Part shown: positions 40,987 to 49,726 of the stretch, one piece after another
How positions within the stretch are numbered: position 1 is the stretch's first letter
Layout of the letters: each line of letters starts with the position of its first letter
Assembly (NCBI GenBank): GCA_965658275.1
Contig: CBFHRN010000002.1
Location: 49,753-113,752, forward strand
DNA: 64,000 nt
DNA from: Croceimicrobium sp965658275
GTDB lineage: Bacteria; Bacteroidota; Bacteroidia; Flavobacteriales; Schleiferiaceae
Direction: 5' to 3'
Translations under genes and position numbers: made by a program
The notes under the pieces: model-generated
The model's input: only the letters and a program-made list of their open reading frames with translations
Databases searched by the model: none
What the model was told of the DNA's origin: nothing

Positions 40987-41410
40987 GGACCTTCCTTAAG
41001 CTTATTTCACGAACACCATGGGCGTCCATTGTTATGCTAATTAGCTGATAATCGAAAGGCAGTAAGTTACTAATTTTTTCGGGCCACTCCATAAATATCC
41101 AATCCCCATCTTCCAAGTAATCATCTAGGCCCATTGCCAAAGCTTCCTCCTCATCATCAATGCGGTACCAATCAAAGTGATATACTTTTTCTCCCTTTCC
41201 CCCTAGATACTCATTAACCAAAGAAAAGGTCGGACTGGTAACCATATCCGATGCACCTAAAGCCTTACACAGTGACTTGATTAAAGTGGTTTTACCCATT
41301 CCCATCTCAGCCTGAAACAAAACCAAGCCTGGTTCCATAGCTACAATTAGCTCTTGCGCTATGCTTTGTAAGTCATCCACGTTTGCAGCCTTGAATACGC
41401 TTTCTGCCAT
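40979..41410 (-). CDS. tsaE: tRNA threonylcarbamoyladenosine biosynthesis ATPase TsaE
   Basis: Small (143 aa) P-loop ATPase required for t6A37 formation in ANN-decoding tRNAs, working with TsaB and TsaD. Walker A: FQAEMGMGKTTLIKSLCKAL. VTSPTFSLVNEY and VYHFDWYRIDDEEEALAMGL with WIFMEWPEKI are the diagnostic family blocks. A TATTTTTG box ends only four bases before the ATG, predicting a leaderless transcript shared with ald. Confidence 0.95.
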   Translation of the reverse strand: MAESVFKAANVDDLQSIAQELIVAMEPGLVLFQAEMGMGKTTLIKSLCKALGASDMVTSPTFSLVNEYLGGKGEKVYHFDWYRIDDEEEALAMGLDDYLEDGDWIFMEWPEKISNLLPFDYQLISITMDAHGVREISLRKVHE

Positions 41411-41414
41411 CTCG

Positions 41415-41422
41415 CAAAAATA
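41415..41422 (-). promoter_or_regulatory. -7 promoter box for tsaE-ald
   Basis: On the minus strand TATTTTTG is an exact TAnnTTTG match. Four bases (CGAG) separate it from the tsaE ATG, so the predicted transcript has no leader. Confidence 0.6.
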
Positions 41423-41445
41423 GCTTCTTCAAAGCTTAAAACCCA

Positions 41446-43005
41446 CTAGCCTTTCGGCTGAAGCGAAACAAATGGGATAATCATTTCCTCCAAAGAGATT
41501 CCACCATGCTGGTAGGTATTTCGGTAATACTTCACATAGTGATTAAAATTATTGGGGTAGGCAAAGAATAGATCCTCTTTGGCAAAAAGGTAGGTGCTAT
41601 TGATATTTTGCTTGGGTAAATGCACCGATTCTGGATTTTTAATTTCCATTACATCCCGAGGTTGGAAAGTCATGCCTCTTCCACTTTTATAGCGCAAATT
41701 GGTATTCAAACTGCGATCGCCGACCACCTTGGTAGGGTCTACTACATTAATGGTTCCATGATCGGTGGTAAGCAAAACAGGAATGCCCTTCTGAGCTAGT
41801 TGACGAAGCATGTCCAACAAAGGGGAATTTCGGAACCAGCTCTCAGTCAAGGAGCGGTAAGCTTTATCATTATCTGCTAGCTCTCTTATAACTTTCATAT
41901 CTGTTTTAGCATGCGAAAGCATATCCACGAAATTGTAAACCACCACATTTACATCATTGTGTAGTAGGTTATGGAGGTTTTCAGAAAGCTTTTTTCCATA
42001 ATTATGATTGGTCACTTTCTCGTAGCCCATCGTTTTGGAACTAAAGCCCAGGCGATTTAATTGGTCACGGAAAAACTCTGCTTCATAATTATTCTTGCCT
42101 TCCTCATCATCATTGTCTTCCACCCACTTATCTGGAAATCTTTTCTTAATAGCACTGGGCATTAAGCCTGCGAACAATGCGTTCCTGGCAAACTGAGTTG
42201 CAGAGGGCAGGATGCTACAATAGGTTTGTTCCGCTTCCACCTCAAAATGTTTTTCAATTTCGGGCTGAATAACCTTCCACTGATCGTAACGCAAGTTATC
42301 TATCACCACCATAAAGAAGGGCTTATCCAACTCTAGGCTAGGCCGAACCCATTCTTTTACTAAAGTGTGACTCATCACGGGAGCTTCATCCGAATACTCA
42401 AACCAGTCCTCATAATTCTTTTCTACAAATCGGAAAAACTGGGCGTTTGCCTCTTTCTTCTGCGAAGCTAAAATCTCATTCAAGCTCTCATCCTCGAGCT
42501 TATCCAACTCCAACTCCCAATAAATTAATCGTTTAAATAGTGATTGCCATCCTTCAAAATCTCGAACCATCGCAAGGTCCATTCCAATTTGACGGAACTC
42601 TTGCTGGTAATTACTTTGGGTTTTTTCACTAACCAATCGACGGTTATCCAAATGCTTTTTAAGCGTCAATAAAATCTGATTGGGATTAACCGGCTTAATC
42701 AAATAATCGGATATCTGTGAGCCAATCGCGTCTTCCATTATACTTTCTTCTTCGCTTTTTGTGATCATCACAATCGGAAGAGTGCTGTACTTTTCTTTGA
42801 TTTTCTGCAAGGTCTCTAATCCATCGATGCCTGGCATATTCTCATCCAGGAAGACCATTTGATAGCGCTTCTCGTCTACCATATCCAGCGCATCGGAACC
42901 ATTGTTTGCAGTATCTACTTGGTATCCTTTAGCTTCTAGGAAAAGAATATGGGGTTTTAGAAGATCTATTTCGTCATCTACCCAGAGGATTTGAATATTG
43001 TCCAT
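41446..43005 (-). CDS. porX: T9SS regulator PorX (response regulator with PglZ domain)
   Basis: 519-residue response regulator of the type IX secretion system. The receiver domain (1-120) starts NIQILWVDDEIDLLKPH, with phosphoacceptor aspartate in QMVFLDENMPGIDGLETL and lysine in YLIKPVNPNQI. The C-terminal PglZ/alkaline-phosphatase-like domain has FFMVVIDNLRYDQWKVIQPE, YCSILPSATQFARNALFAG and VLLTTDHGTINVVDP, with aspartates and histidine for metal binding. In Porphyromonas and Flavobacterium, PorX acts with PorY and SigP to control T9SS. Upstream, TTATTTTG on the minus strand at 43038-43045 is a near -7 box. Confidence 0.93.
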   Translation of the reverse strand: MDNIQILWVDDEIDLLKPHILFLEAKGYQVDTANNGSDALDMVDEKRYQMVFLDENMPGIDGLETLQKIKEKYSTLPIVMITKSEEESIMEDAIGSQISDYLIKPVNPNQILLTLKKHLDNRRLVSEKTQSNYQQEFRQIGMDLAMVRDFEGWQSLFKRLIYWELELDKLEDESLNEILASQKKEANAQFFRFVEKNYEDWFEYSDEAPVMSHTLVKEWVRPSLELDKPFFMVVIDNLRYDQWKVIQPEIEKHFEVEAEQTYCSILPSATQFARNALFAGLMPSAIKKRFPDKWVEDNDDEEGKNNYEAEFFRDQLNRLGFSSKTMGYEKVTNHNYGKKLSENLHNLLHNDVNVVVYNFVDMLSHAKTDMKVIRELADNDKAYRSLTESWFRNSPLLDMLRQLAQKGIPVLLTTDHGTINVVDPTKVVGDRSLNTNLRYKSGRGMTFQPRDVMEIKNPESVHLPKQNINSTYLFAKEDLFFAYPNNFNHYVKYYRNTYQHGGISLEEMIIPFVSLQPKG

Positions 43006-43051
43006 ATTTTCGTTTTCGGATTATGTGCCTTGCGCAGCAAAATAACAGAAT

Positions 43052-44275
43052 TTGAGCCGCACTAATAAGCTTAAGATACTAAACGACCCGATTTACGGCT
43101 TCATTACAATTCCCAACGAATTAATTTTTGACTTGCTGGAACACCCTTATTTCCAGCGCCTCCGAAGAATAACTCAATTAGGGCTTACCTACCTTGTTTA
43201 CCCTGGGGCCTACCACACCCGCTTCCATCATGCACTTGGTGCTATGCATTTAATGCGTAAAGCGGTAGAAGTTCTGCGCCAAAAGGGACATGAAATTTCC
43301 GCTGAGGAGGAGGAAGGTGTCTATATTGCCATTTTATTGCACGACATTGGACATGGTCCTTTTTCACATGCTTTAGAGAATTCCATCATCCCTGGCATCG
43401 ACCATGAGGGCCTTTCCTTAGCCTTCATGGAAGAATTAAACGCCGAATTTGAAGGCAAACTCAATTTAGGCATCCAGATTTTCAAAGGCGAATACCCTAA
43501 AAAATTCTTACATCAGTTGATCAGTAGTCAACTCGACATGGACCGCCTAGATTACCTCCGCCGTGATTGCTATTTCACTGGTGTTTCAGAAGGCAAAATC
43601 AATACAGAGCGACTTATTACGATGCTGAATGTTGCCGATGATGAGATTGTGGTGGATGCAAAGGGAATATACTCGGTCGAAAAATTTATTGTCGCCCGGC
43701 GCTTGATGTATTGGCAAGTCTATTTGCACAAAACAGTCTTAGGGGCTGAATACCTGCTAATTCAGATATTGAAAAGGGCGCGACTCATCTATACCGAAAA
43801 TATGGTAATGCCATCGGTCTTAAGACCCTTTTTAAGCGGGCAACTTCCCAAAAATCAGAAAGATTTGGTTTTACTCTATGCGCGCCTTGATGATGCTGAT
43901 ATTATGGCTGCTATAAAGGAATGGCAGTACCATGAAGATGCCGCTTTAAGTCAATTAAGCACACGCCTGATAGATCGAGATTTATTAGGGGTTCGGATGC
44001 GTGAGAAGCCCTGGTCATCCGAAGAAATGAAAGAATTACAAGGGTCTGCATTGGAAAAATACGGTTTAAAAGAGGAAGCCGTTCGGTTTTTAATTTTCCA
44101 ACAAGAAATTAGCAATAATGCCTATAATCCTGAGAAGGACCGCATTCAGCTCTTGTACAAAGATGGCAGTTTGGTAGATATCGCCAAAGCCGCGGATCAG
44201 TTGAATATTTCCGCTTTAGCACAACCCGTGATCAAACATTTTCTTTTTTGCCCAAAATCGATCCTTAAGGCCTAG
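43052..44275 (+). CDS. HD-domain phosphohydrolase (SAMHD1/dGTPase-like)
   Basis: 407-residue HD-superfamily protein. Metal ligands: H in YHTRFHHALGAMHLMRKA, the HD pair in AILLHDIGHGPFSHALE, and the late aspartate in SSQLDMDRLDYLRRDCYFTG. This order is that of SAMHD1-like proteins, which hydrolyse dNTPs or act on nucleic acids; the substrate of bacterial members next to lpxD is unknown. No ATG is available: the in-frame stop at 43043 leaves TTG 43052 as the start (MSRTNKLKILNDPIYGF). lpxD follows after 23 bp but has its own promoter box. Confidence 0.88.
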   Translation: MSRTNKLKILNDPIYGFITIPNELIFDLLEHPYFQRLRRITQLGLTYLVYPGAYHTRFHHALGAMHLMRKAVEVLRQKGHEISAEEEEGVYIAILLHDIGHGPFSHALENSIIPGIDHEGLSLAFMEELNAEFEGKLNLGIQIFKGEYPKKFLHQLISSQLDMDRLDYLRRDCYFTGVSEGKINTERLITMLNVADDEIVVDAKGIYSVEKFIVARRLMYWQVYLHKTVLGAEYLLIQILKRARLIYTENMVMPSVLRPFLSGQLPKNQKDLVLLYARLDDADIMAAIKEWQYHEDAALSQLSTRLIDRDLLGVRMREKPWSSEEMKELQGSALEKYGLKEEAVRFLIFQQEISNNAYNPEKDRIQLLYKDGSLVDIAKAADQLNISALAQPVIKHFLFCPKSILKA

Positions 44276-44285
44276 TCCTAATTTG

Positions 44286-44293
44286 TAATTTTG
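44286..44293 (+). promoter_or_regulatory. -7 promoter box for the lpxD operon
   Basis: TAATTTTG matches TAnnTTTG exactly, five bases (CCCCA) before the lpxD ATG at 44299. It predicts a leaderless start to the lipid A operon. No -33 TTG is seen at the right distance. Confidence 0.6.
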
Positions 44294-44298
44294 CCCCA

Positions 44299-45309
44299 AT
44301 GGAATTTAGTGCCCAACAAATTGCTGACATGCTCCAAGGGAGCATTGAAGGAAACCCAGAGGCTAGGGTCAATAACCTTAGTAAAATTGATGAAGGCAAG
44401 CCTGGAACGCTTAGTTTTTTAGCGAACCCACAGTATACCAAGTACATATACGAGACCGATGCTAGTGTTGTAATCGTGGGAAAGGACTTTAGAGCAGAAG
44501 CAGAAATTAGCGCTACTTTAATCCGAGTCGAGGATGCCTATGGTGCCTTTGCACAATTATTAGAAGCCTACAATTCCATGCAAAATCAGGAAGAAGGCAT
44601 CCACGAAAAGGCAATCATTCACGAAAGTGCCAAAATCGACAAATCTTGCTATATCGGACCAGGTGCGGTAATTGGCAAGAATACAAGCATTGGAGCAGGC
44701 ACTAAAATATACGCCAATGTCACCATTGGTGATCAGGTGAAAATTGGTGAAAATTGCTTAATCTTCAGTGGCGCCCAGGTATACAGGGAATGTATAATTG
44801 GCCATCAAGTAAGTATCCATAGTGGGGTAATTATTGGAGCCGATGGCTTTGGCTTTGCGCCGAAAGGTTCTTCCTACGCCAAAGTACCTCAAATCGGGAA
44901 CGTTATTTTGGAAGATGGAGTCGAAATTGGCTCGAATACCACCATCGACCGGGCCACCTTGGGTTCAACCATTATCCGAAAAGGCGTAAAACTGGACAAT
45001 CTAATCCAAATAGGGCATAATGTAGAGATTGGTGAAAACACCGTTATTGCTGCGCAAGCCGGAGTAGCAGGATCCACGAAGATTGGCGCTAATTGCATGA
45101 TTGGCGGGCAAGTAGGAATTAGCGGTCACTTAAAAATAGGTGATCGTGTAAAGATTGCCGCTCAGAGTGGAGTCATGAATAATATCGAAGACGGCGACAC
45201 CTTTATGGGCTATCCTGCATTCAAAGCTTCTGATTACCAGAAGTCCTATGTATATTTCCGTAAATTGCCGCAATTAATTAGGGATTTGCAGAAAAGCCTT
45301 AAAAATTAA
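44299..45309 (+). CDS. lpxD: UDP-3-O-(3-hydroxyacyl)glucosamine N-acyltransferase
   Basis: Third step of lipid A synthesis, N-acylating UDP-3-O-acyl-GlcN. The N-terminal uridine-binding domain has GTLSFLANPQYTKYIYETDA. A left-handed beta-helix follows with hexapeptide repeats. The catalytic histidine is in LDNLIQIGHNVEIGENTVIA, and GGQVGISGHLKIGD and MNNIEDGDTFMGYPA are typical. Length is 336. It overlaps lpxC/fabZ by 1 bp (TAATG). Confidence 0.95.
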   Translation: MEFSAQQIADMLQGSIEGNPEARVNNLSKIDEGKPGTLSFLANPQYTKYIYETDASVVIVGKDFRAEAEISATLIRVEDAYGAFAQLLEAYNSMQNQEEGIHEKAIIHESAKIDKSCYIGPGAVIGKNTSIGAGTKIYANVTIGDQVKIGENCLIFSGAQVYRECIIGHQVSIHSGVIIGADGFGFAPKGSSYAKVPQIGNVILEDGVEIGSNTTIDRATLGSTIIRKGVKLDNLIQIGHNVEIGENTVIAAQAGVAGSTKIGANCMIGGQVGISGHLKIGDRVKIAAQSGVMNNIEDGDTFMGYPAFKASDYQKSYVYFRKLPQLIRDLQKSLKN

Positions 45310-46703
45310 TGAGCCTTAATCAACATACAATTGCCCAAGAAGGCAAAATTTCAGGTAGTGGTTTGCACACTGGTGCGGAGGTTGGTTTGCACTTTAAACC
45401 AGCCGCAGCAAATACCGGAGTTATTTTTAAACGCATAGATTTAGAAGGAGCACCAGAGGTAAAAGCTCATGTATCTCAAGTCACAACCACCGATCGCGGC
45501 ACTACTCTACAAAATGGAGTAGCTGCAGTGAGCACGGTAGAACATGTTTTAGCCGCTTTAACCGGCCTCGAAATCGATAATTGCCTTATTGAAGTAGATG
45601 GCCCAGAAATGCCCATAATGGATGGTAGTTCTTTACCATTTGTGAAAATTTTGGAAGAATGCGGCCAAAAAGAACTAGATGAGCCTAGATCATTCTTAGA
45701 ATTAAAGGAAAGCGTCCGCTATAAAGATGAAGACGGCGTAGAATTAATTGCCATTCCATCTGACCATTATGAAGTTTCTGTAATGGTCGACTATGGAACC
45801 AAGGTATTGGGTAGCCAAAGTGCCCAAATGAGTCAATTAAGTGATTTCAAAGATGAGATAGCGGCTTGCCGCACCTTCAGCTTCCTGCACGAATTGGAAT
45901 TCCTATTGGATAATGGACTCATCAAAGGAGGAGATCTTAATAATGCCATCGTTTACGTTGATCAAGAAGTATCTGAAGAAAAGCTAGACAAGCTCAAAGC
46001 AGCCTTCAATAAGGATAAGGTTTCTGTGAAATCGAATGGCATTCTCGATAATCTTGACCTTCACTATCCAAACGAAGCCGCACGACATAAGTTGCTTGAT
46101 GTTGTGGGCGACCTTCGATTGGTGGGAATGCCCATTAAAGCAAAAATAATTGCATCTAAACCAGGCCACAAGGCCAATACAACCTTCGCCAAATTACTAG
46201 TACAAAAAATGAAAGAGCAAATGCAAAGCGCTGACATTCCACAATACGACCCTAATACAAAACCGGTTTATAACGTAACCGAAATTATGGGAATCCTTCC
46301 CCACCGTCCTCCCTTTTTATTGGTGGATAAAGTAATGGAAATTAGCTCCGAACATGTGGTTGCGGTGAAGAGTGTTACCATGAATGAGCCTTTCTTCGAA
46401 GGTCATTTCCCGGGCGCTCCAGTAATGCCAGGGGTATTACAAGTTGAAGCAATGGCTCAGGCCGGGGGAATCCTAGCCCTTAGCACCGTTCCAGACCCAG
46501 AAAATTATTTAACCTACTTCCTTAAAATCGATAATGTTCGCTTTAAAAAGCAAGTAGTACCAGGCGACACCTTAATTTTCAAACTCGTTATGAATGAGCC
46601 AATTCGCCGTGGCATCGTTAAAATGACCGGGAAAGCCTATGTTGGGAAAATCCTAGTCTGCGAAGCCGATATGATGGCTCAAATCGTAAAAGAAAAGAAA
46701 TAA
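45309..46703 (+). CDS. lpxC/fabZ: Bifunctional LpxC deacetylase / FabZ dehydratase
   Basis: Fusion typical of Bacteroidota, 464 residues. Residues 1-300 are LpxC, the committed lipid A step removing acetate from UDP-3-O-acyl-GlcNAc. Zinc ligands are in VSTVEHVLAALTGLEIDNC (His) and AARHKLLDVVGDLRLVG (His and Asp). Residues about 315-464 are FabZ, the hydroxyacyl-ACP dehydratase: ILPHRPPFLLVDKVMEI, with the active histidine in the PHR block, and EGHFPGAPVMPGVLQVEAMA with the acidic partner. The fusion links fatty-acid and lipid A use of the same hydroxyacyl-ACP pool. It overlaps lpxD by 1 bp; lpxA starts 1 bp after it. Confidence 0.97.
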   Translation: MSLNQHTIAQEGKISGSGLHTGAEVGLHFKPAAANTGVIFKRIDLEGAPEVKAHVSQVTTTDRGTTLQNGVAAVSTVEHVLAALTGLEIDNCLIEVDGPEMPIMDGSSLPFVKILEECGQKELDEPRSFLELKESVRYKDEDGVELIAIPSDHYEVSVMVDYGTKVLGSQSAQMSQLSDFKDEIAACRTFSFLHELEFLLDNGLIKGGDLNNAIVYVDQEVSEEKLDKLKAAFNKDKVSVKSNGILDNLDLHYPNEAARHKLLDVVGDLRLVGMPIKAKIIASKPGHKANTTFAKLLVQKMKEQMQSADIPQYDPNTKPVYNVTEIMGILPHRPPFLLVDKVMEISSEHVVAVKSVTMNEPFFEGHFPGAPVMPGVLQVEAMAQAGGILALSTVPDPENYLTYFLKIDNVRFKKQVVPGDTLIFKLVMNEPIRRGIVKMTGKAYVGKILVCEADMMAQIVKEKK

Positions 46704-46704
46704 G

Positions 46705-47487
46705 ATGAATCAGCCCCTAGCATACGTCCATCCTAGTGCCAAGATTGCCCCTACCGTGGTAATTGAACCCTTTACTACCATTCATAAAAATGTGGTTATA
46801 GAAGAAGGTACCTGGATTGGATCCAACGTTACTATAATGGAAGGTGCGCGTATTGGTAAAAATTGCCGCATTTTCCCTGGAGCCGTAATTTCTGCAATTC
46901 CTCAAGATTTAAAATTTGAAGGGGAAGACAGTACTGTAGAAATTGGCAATAATGTAACCATCCGAGAATTTGTAACGATTAACCGCGGTACCAAAGCTTT
47001 AGGAAAAACGGTGATTGGTAAAAACTCGCTAATCATGGCCACGGCGCACGTTGCACACGATTGCGTCATTGGTGAAAATTGCATTATTGTAAATGGAGTA
47101 TTACTGGCTGGCCATGTAGAAGTGGATGATTGGGCCATAATTGGCGGACTTTGTGCCGTTCAGCAATTTGCGAAAATTGGCACCCACGCCTTTGTAGGTG
47201 GCGGCTCGCTGGTACGTAAAGATGTTCCACCTTTCGTAAAAGCCGCCAAAGAACCTATTTCTTATGCTGGTATTAACTCTATTGGCCTGCGCCGAAGAGG
47301 ATACAGTAACGAGATGATTAATGAAATTCAAAACATCTATCGCATTTTATTTCAAAAGAACTACAACGTTAGTCAGGCGATAGAAATCATTGAAACTGAG
47401 TTTGAGGCTACTCAAGATCGTGACGAAATTTTAACTTTTGTACGTAATTCTCAGACCGGTATCATGAAAGGATTCCGACTGGATTAA
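46705..47487 (+). CDS. lpxA: UDP-N-acetylglucosamine O-acyltransferase
   Basis: First enzyme of lipid A synthesis, transferring a 3-hydroxyacyl chain to UDP-GlcNAc. The beta-helix has hexapeptide repeats from residue 5 (VHPSAKIAPTVVIEPF). ATAHVAHDCVIGENCIIVNG includes the catalytic histidine and GGLCAVQQFAKIGTHAFVGG the downstream signature. The C-terminal helical domain reads NSIGLRRRGYSNEMINEI. Length 260 is standard. It lies 1 bp after lpxC/fabZ and overlaps the ABC ATPase gene by 1 bp. Confidence 0.96.
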   Translation: MNQPLAYVHPSAKIAPTVVIEPFTTIHKNVVIEEGTWIGSNVTIMEGARIGKNCRIFPGAVISAIPQDLKFEGEDSTVEIGNNVTIREFVTINRGTKALGKTVIGKNSLIMATAHVAHDCVIGENCIIVNGVLLAGHVEVDDWAIIGGLCAVQQFAKIGTHAFVGGGSLVRKDVPPFVKAAKEPISYAGINSIGLRRRGYSNEMINEIQNIYRILFQKNYNVSQAIEIIETEFEATQDRDEILTFVRNSQTGIMKGFRLD

Positions 47488-48107
47488 TGAAACTAAGCTT
47501 CCAGAAAGCCTCTCGACAATTTGGCAATCAAAACATTTTCAAGGATCTCAATCTCGAGATTGAAAATGGCAGTCGGTGGGCCATTTTAGGTGCGAATGGA
47601 AGCGGTAAATCCACTTTCCTTAAATGTGCTTATGGCGCCCTTAGTCTAACGGAAGGTCGAATCGAATATCAAGCTAAAGACGGGAGCCTGAGTCCTACTG
47701 AAGCTGCTCGCCGCATGGGTTATAGCGCCCCCTATTTTGAATTGATTGAAGAGCTTAGTGCGGAAGAGTTTCTAAATACCTTGCAAAAGTTTCGTCCTTT
47801 TCAAAAAGATTGGGTGAGCCAGCAAATTTTGGAAGCATGCCTTTTAGAGCATGCCGCAAAAAAGCGAATTGCTGACTTTAGCTCGGGGATGAAACAACGC
47901 TTACGATTAGGGGTCGCGGTTTTAAGCGCGGTAGACCTAGTTATTTTAGATGAACCCAGCTCGAATCTCGATAAAGAAGGTTTAGCCTGGTACCAGCATT
48001 TTTTAGAAGCGCATTTAAATAACCGGACCCTTTTAGTCGGCACAAACTACAGCGAAGATGAAGCCTTTCTTTGCGATCAAAAACTACTTATTACCGATTA
48101 TAGCTAA
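47487..48107 (+). CDS. Solitary ABC transporter ATP-binding protein
   Basis: 206-residue ABC ATPase with no permease beside it. Walker A: AILGANGSGKSTFLKCAYG. Walker B: VDLVILDEPSSNLDKEG. The signature is unusual, DFSSGMKQRLRLG rather than LSGGQ, and the H-loop position reads LLVGTNYSEDEAF with asparagine in place of histidine. Size and motifs recall the CcmA branch. It overlaps lpxA by 1 bp, so it belongs to the lipid A operon; a role in envelope lipid or sugar export is inferred from position only. Confidence 0.85.
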   Translation: MKLSFQKASRQFGNQNIFKDLNLEIENGSRWAILGANGSGKSTFLKCAYGALSLTEGRIEYQAKDGSLSPTEAARRMGYSAPYFELIEELSAEEFLNTLQKFRPFQKDWVSQQILEACLLEHAAKKRIADFSSGMKQRLRLGVAVLSAVDLVILDEPSSNLDKEGLAWYQHFLEAHLNNRTLLVGTNYSEDEAFLCDQKLLITDYS

Positions 48108-48115
48108 GCCTTTAA

Positions 48116-48123
48116 TACTTTTG
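48116..48123 (+). promoter_or_regulatory. -7 promoter box for efp
   Basis: TACTTTTG matches TAnnTTTG exactly and ends 17 bases before the efp ATG at 48141. It would let efp be expressed independently of the lpx operon. Confidence 0.55.
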
Positions 48124-48140
48124 CTTTAAATATTTTGATA

Positions 48141-48707
48141 ATGGCAGATACTTCAGATATCCGTAACGGACTTTGCATCACCTTTAACGGTGCACCTCAC
48201 CAGGTTATTGAATTTTTACATGTAAAGCCCGGAAAAGGCCCCGCCTTCGTGCGCACCAAACTCAGAAACCTTGATACGGGTCGCGTTATTGACAACACTT
48301 TCCCTTCTGGAAGTAAACTAGATATCATTCGTATTGAAAATCGCAATTACCAGTTCCTTTATGAGGATCCGAACGGTTGGCATTTCATGAACATGGATGA
48401 CTTCAACCAAATCACTATCCCAAAGGAATTAATTAACGCTCCTCAGTTTTTAAAAGAAGGAATGGAATGTCAGGTGCTCTTCCATGCTGATGAGGACCGC
48501 CCTTTAGTTTGTGAACTACCTCAAAAAGTTTCTTTGGAAATTACGTATACCGAACCTGGGGTTAAAGGCGATACCGCCACCAACTCATTGAAACCAGCGA
48601 CGGTTGAAACTGGAGCAGAGGTTCGAGTACCTTTATTTATAGAAAACGGTGAGAAAATCGTTATCGACACGGCTTCTGGATCCTACAAGGAACGCCACAA
48701 GGACTAA
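48141..48707 (+). CDS. efp: Elongation factor P
   Basis: Translation factor that relieves stalling at consecutive prolines. The 188-residue protein starts at ATG 48141 (MADTSDIRNGLCITFNG); a TTG two codons upstream is less likely. The functional loop is LHVKPGKGPAFVRTKLRN, with lysine 32 at the tip where other bacteria carry a modification. The second and third domains have the usual EFP blocks (EGMECQVLFHADEDRPL; GDTATNSLKPATVETGAEVR). It overlaps the lpxD-like gene by 1 bp. No epmA/epmB or earP gene is nearby. Confidence 0.97.
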   Translation: MADTSDIRNGLCITFNGAPHQVIEFLHVKPGKGPAFVRTKLRNLDTGRVIDNTFPSGSKLDIIRIENRNYQFLYEDPNGWHFMNMDDFNQITIPKELINAPQFLKEGMECQVLFHADEDRPLVCELPQKVSLEITYTEPGVKGDTATNSLKPATVETGAEVRVPLFIENGEKIVIDTASGSYKERHKD

Positions 48708-49648
48708 TGGACTTCCCTAAAGCCATAAAGCTATCTGAATTGGCAGAGATGCTATCCTGCGAATATCGCGGTGATAGCGATCATTTAACATATGGGTTTA
48801 ATGAGATTCACCGGGTTAGGCCTGGTGATCTTGTATTTGTAGATCATCCAAAATACTACGACACGGCTCTTAATTCGGCCGCAACAACCATACTGATTAA
48901 CCAGGAAGTAGCAGTACCTGCAAAAAAGGGAATCCTGATAAGCAGTAACCCATTTTCGGATTTCAATAAGCTTACCCAGACCTTTTTTCCATTTCAAGGC
49001 TCGGGCACAATGATTGACCCAAGTGCTGAAATTGGGGAAGGAACCCATTTACAGCCAGGTGTTTTTATTGGACCTAATGTTAAGATTGGGAAGAATTGCC
49101 GCATTCACAGTAATGTGAGTATTTACCATGATGTGGTTATTGGGGACAATGTAATAATCCACGCTAATACCGTAATAGGGTCTGATGCATTCTACTATAA
49201 AAAGCGAAGCAACACCTATGAGCCACTCCTGAGTGGTGGAACCGTTATTATTGAGAATGATGTACAGCTAGGTGCCTCCTGCACCATTGACCGTGGCGTT
49301 AGTGCGGTCACACAAATTGGACAAGGAACCCGAATTGATAACTCCGTGCATATTGGACACGACACTATTATTGGTAAAATGTGTCTTTTTGCCTCGCAAG
49401 TTGGTATCGCGGGCTGCAGTACGATTGAAGACGAAGTTACCCTTTGGGGCCAAGTTGGAGTGAGTTCAAACATCACGATTGGCGCAAAGGCCATTGTTCT
49501 TGCCCAAAGTGGGGTTGCGAAGTCATTAGCAGGCGGTAAAACCTATTTTGGTTACCCGGCTGAGGAAGCTCGTAAAAGATTCCGTGAAATGGCCTCTATG
49601 CGCATTCTCCCCCAAATTATCGAACGCCTCGAGTTCAATGATGAGTAA
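48707..49648 (+). CDS. LpxD-like acyltransferase, second copy
   Basis: 313-residue left-handed beta-helix acyltransferase related to LpxD. The N-terminal domain (YGFNEIHRVRPGDLVFVDHP) resembles the LpxD uridine-binding domain, and the helix keeps the histidine in IDNSVHIGHDTIIGKMCLFA. Compared with the first LpxD it is shorter and differs around the end (GGKTYFGYPAEEARKRF). It may N-acylate a different sugar or use another acyl chain. It is coupled to efp by TAATG, a pairing I recall from other flavobacteria. A hairpin terminator follows 33 bp later. Confidence 0.85.
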   Translation: MDFPKAIKLSELAEMLSCEYRGDSDHLTYGFNEIHRVRPGDLVFVDHPKYYDTALNSAATTILINQEVAVPAKKGILISSNPFSDFNKLTQTFFPFQGSGTMIDPSAEIGEGTHLQPGVFIGPNVKIGKNCRIHSNVSIYHDVVIGDNVIIHANTVIGSDAFYYKKRSNTYEPLLSGGTVIIENDVQLGASCTIDRGVSAVTQIGQGTRIDNSVHIGHDTIIGKMCLFASQVGIAGCSTIEDEVTLWGQVGVSSNITIGAKAIVLAQSGVAKSLAGGKTYFGYPAEEARKRFREMASMRILPQIIERLEFNDE

Positions 49649-49681
49649 TTAATTCGAACTTTTGAAATACATAGAAATAAA

Positions 49682-49707
49682 AAAGGCCCCGAAAAATCGG
49701 GGCCTTT
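49682..49707. terminator. Bidirectional rho-independent terminator
   Basis: AAAGGCCCCGA pairs with TCGGGGCCTTT over an AAAA loop, flanked by A and T runs. It closes the lpx/efp region and also lies just past the small minus-strand gene at 49727. The stem sequence is almost the same as that of the terminator at 63461. Confidence 0.92.
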
Positions 49708-49726
49708 CTTATTGGATTACCAAATA

